In this document: positions 63,720 through 64,000 of the stretch, one piece after another
Position numbering within the stretch: the first letter of the stretch is position 1
Layout: every line of letters begins with the position of its first letter
Made by a program: the position numbers and the translations under genes
Source: Pseudomonadota bacterium
GTDB lineage: Bacteria; Pseudomonadota; Alphaproteobacteria; Sphingomonadales; Sphingomonadaceae
Direction: 5' to 3'
Assembly (NCBI GenBank): GCA_023458055.1
Contig: JAEXAW010000002.1
Span: 1-64,000, forward strand
Length of the DNA stretch: 64,000 bases
The notes under the pieces: model-generated
Databases searched by the model: none
Seen by the model: only the letters and a program-made list of their open reading frames with translations
What the model was told of the DNA's origin: nothing

Positions 63720-64000
63720 TTAAAACATCTTACGAAAGCTTAGTTCCACATAACGTCCGCGCGGATCGATATAACCCGGCTGATAGGACAGCGGCACCTC
63801 GCCTAGCCCATTGGTGACCTTCTGCTTCACATTGGTCACATTGTTGATCGACAGGCGGAGGCGGCTGCCCTTGAGGAAGGGCACGTCTTCGATGAGTTTC
63901 GCCTTCTGATCGAAATTGATGAACGCCGACAGATTGAAGGCCAGCAGCCCTCCAAAGCGCAGTTGATCTTCGGTCAAATCGGTGTTGACGGTGGTAGGGC
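63720..64000 (-). CDS. TonB-dependent receptor, C-terminal end (continues past window)
   Basis: About 93 residues of the last barrel strands: FNLSAFINFDQKAKLI, LRLSINNVTNVKQKV, YQPGYIDPRGRYVELSFRKMF. The terminal Phe and the DPRGR turn are typical of sphingomonad receptors. The frame is open to base 64000, so the gene begins outside the window. Confidence 0.85.
   Translation of the reverse strand, partial: PTTVNTDLTEDQLRFGGLLAFNLSAFINFDQKAKLIEDVPFLKGSRLRLSINNVTNVKQKVTNGLGEVPLSYQPGYIDPRGRYVELSFRKMF

Overview
The window is a GC-rich alphaproteobacterial chromosome segment, most likely Sphingomonadales. The main evidence is the rpsM-rpsK-rpoA-rplQ cluster, the gene orders argH-lipoprotein-lysA and infA-maf-ribonuclease-yacG, the J-domain-cobS...cobT locus, two TonB receptors and a carotenoid oxygenase. 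I cannot name the genus from sequence alone.

Positions 1 to about 9,700 are the right end of an integrative and conjugative element. A P-type (trb) type IV secretion operon (trbE, trbJ, trbK-like, trbL, trbF, trbG, trbI, DUF2274) is followed by an AlpA-like regulator, a convergent tyrosine integrase, and a 320-base stretch of repeated TACCGTCAG sites. The element ends at the 3' end of guaA, a known island insertion site. Inside it, the start of trbG carries an in-frame insert of about 411 bases with an antisense NTF2-like gene that has its own ribosome binding site.

From 9,700 to 64,000 the content is chromosomal. It covers guaA; two secreted glycine-zipper paralogues; an S9 peptidase; the alpha ribosomal operon; a small exported Ntox21-like toxin with a candidate immunity gene; the rnd-lptC-lptA set; a double cold-shock-domain RGG protein; an M20 amidohydrolase; dinB; a TauE/SafE permease; a patatin and 3-hydroxybutyrate dehydrogenase pair; two thioesterases; a CorA/ZntB transporter; a siroheme-synthase N-terminal enzyme; lysA, an LptM-like lipoprotein and argH, with a divergent TlpA thioredoxin whose start codon overlaps that of argH; a chemoreceptor; a TonB receptor broken by a frameshift; tRNA-Phe; yacG, ribonuclease, maf and infA; hppA; thiL; an esterase; nusB, hisD and hisG; DUF2332; LtrA; an alpha/beta hydrolase; bolA; a J-domain protein, cobS and cobT with two paralogous membrane proteins and a DUF808 protein between them; a TetR regulator; a carotenoid oxygenase; a SemiSWEET gene that appears to start at ATT; and the 3' end of a second TonB receptor.

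The strongest candidates for something undescribed are the stand-alone secreted toxin/immunity pair at 19,424-19,961 and the antisense gene set into trbG at 4,960-5,375. No CRISPR array, rRNA gene or insertion sequence transposase was seen.
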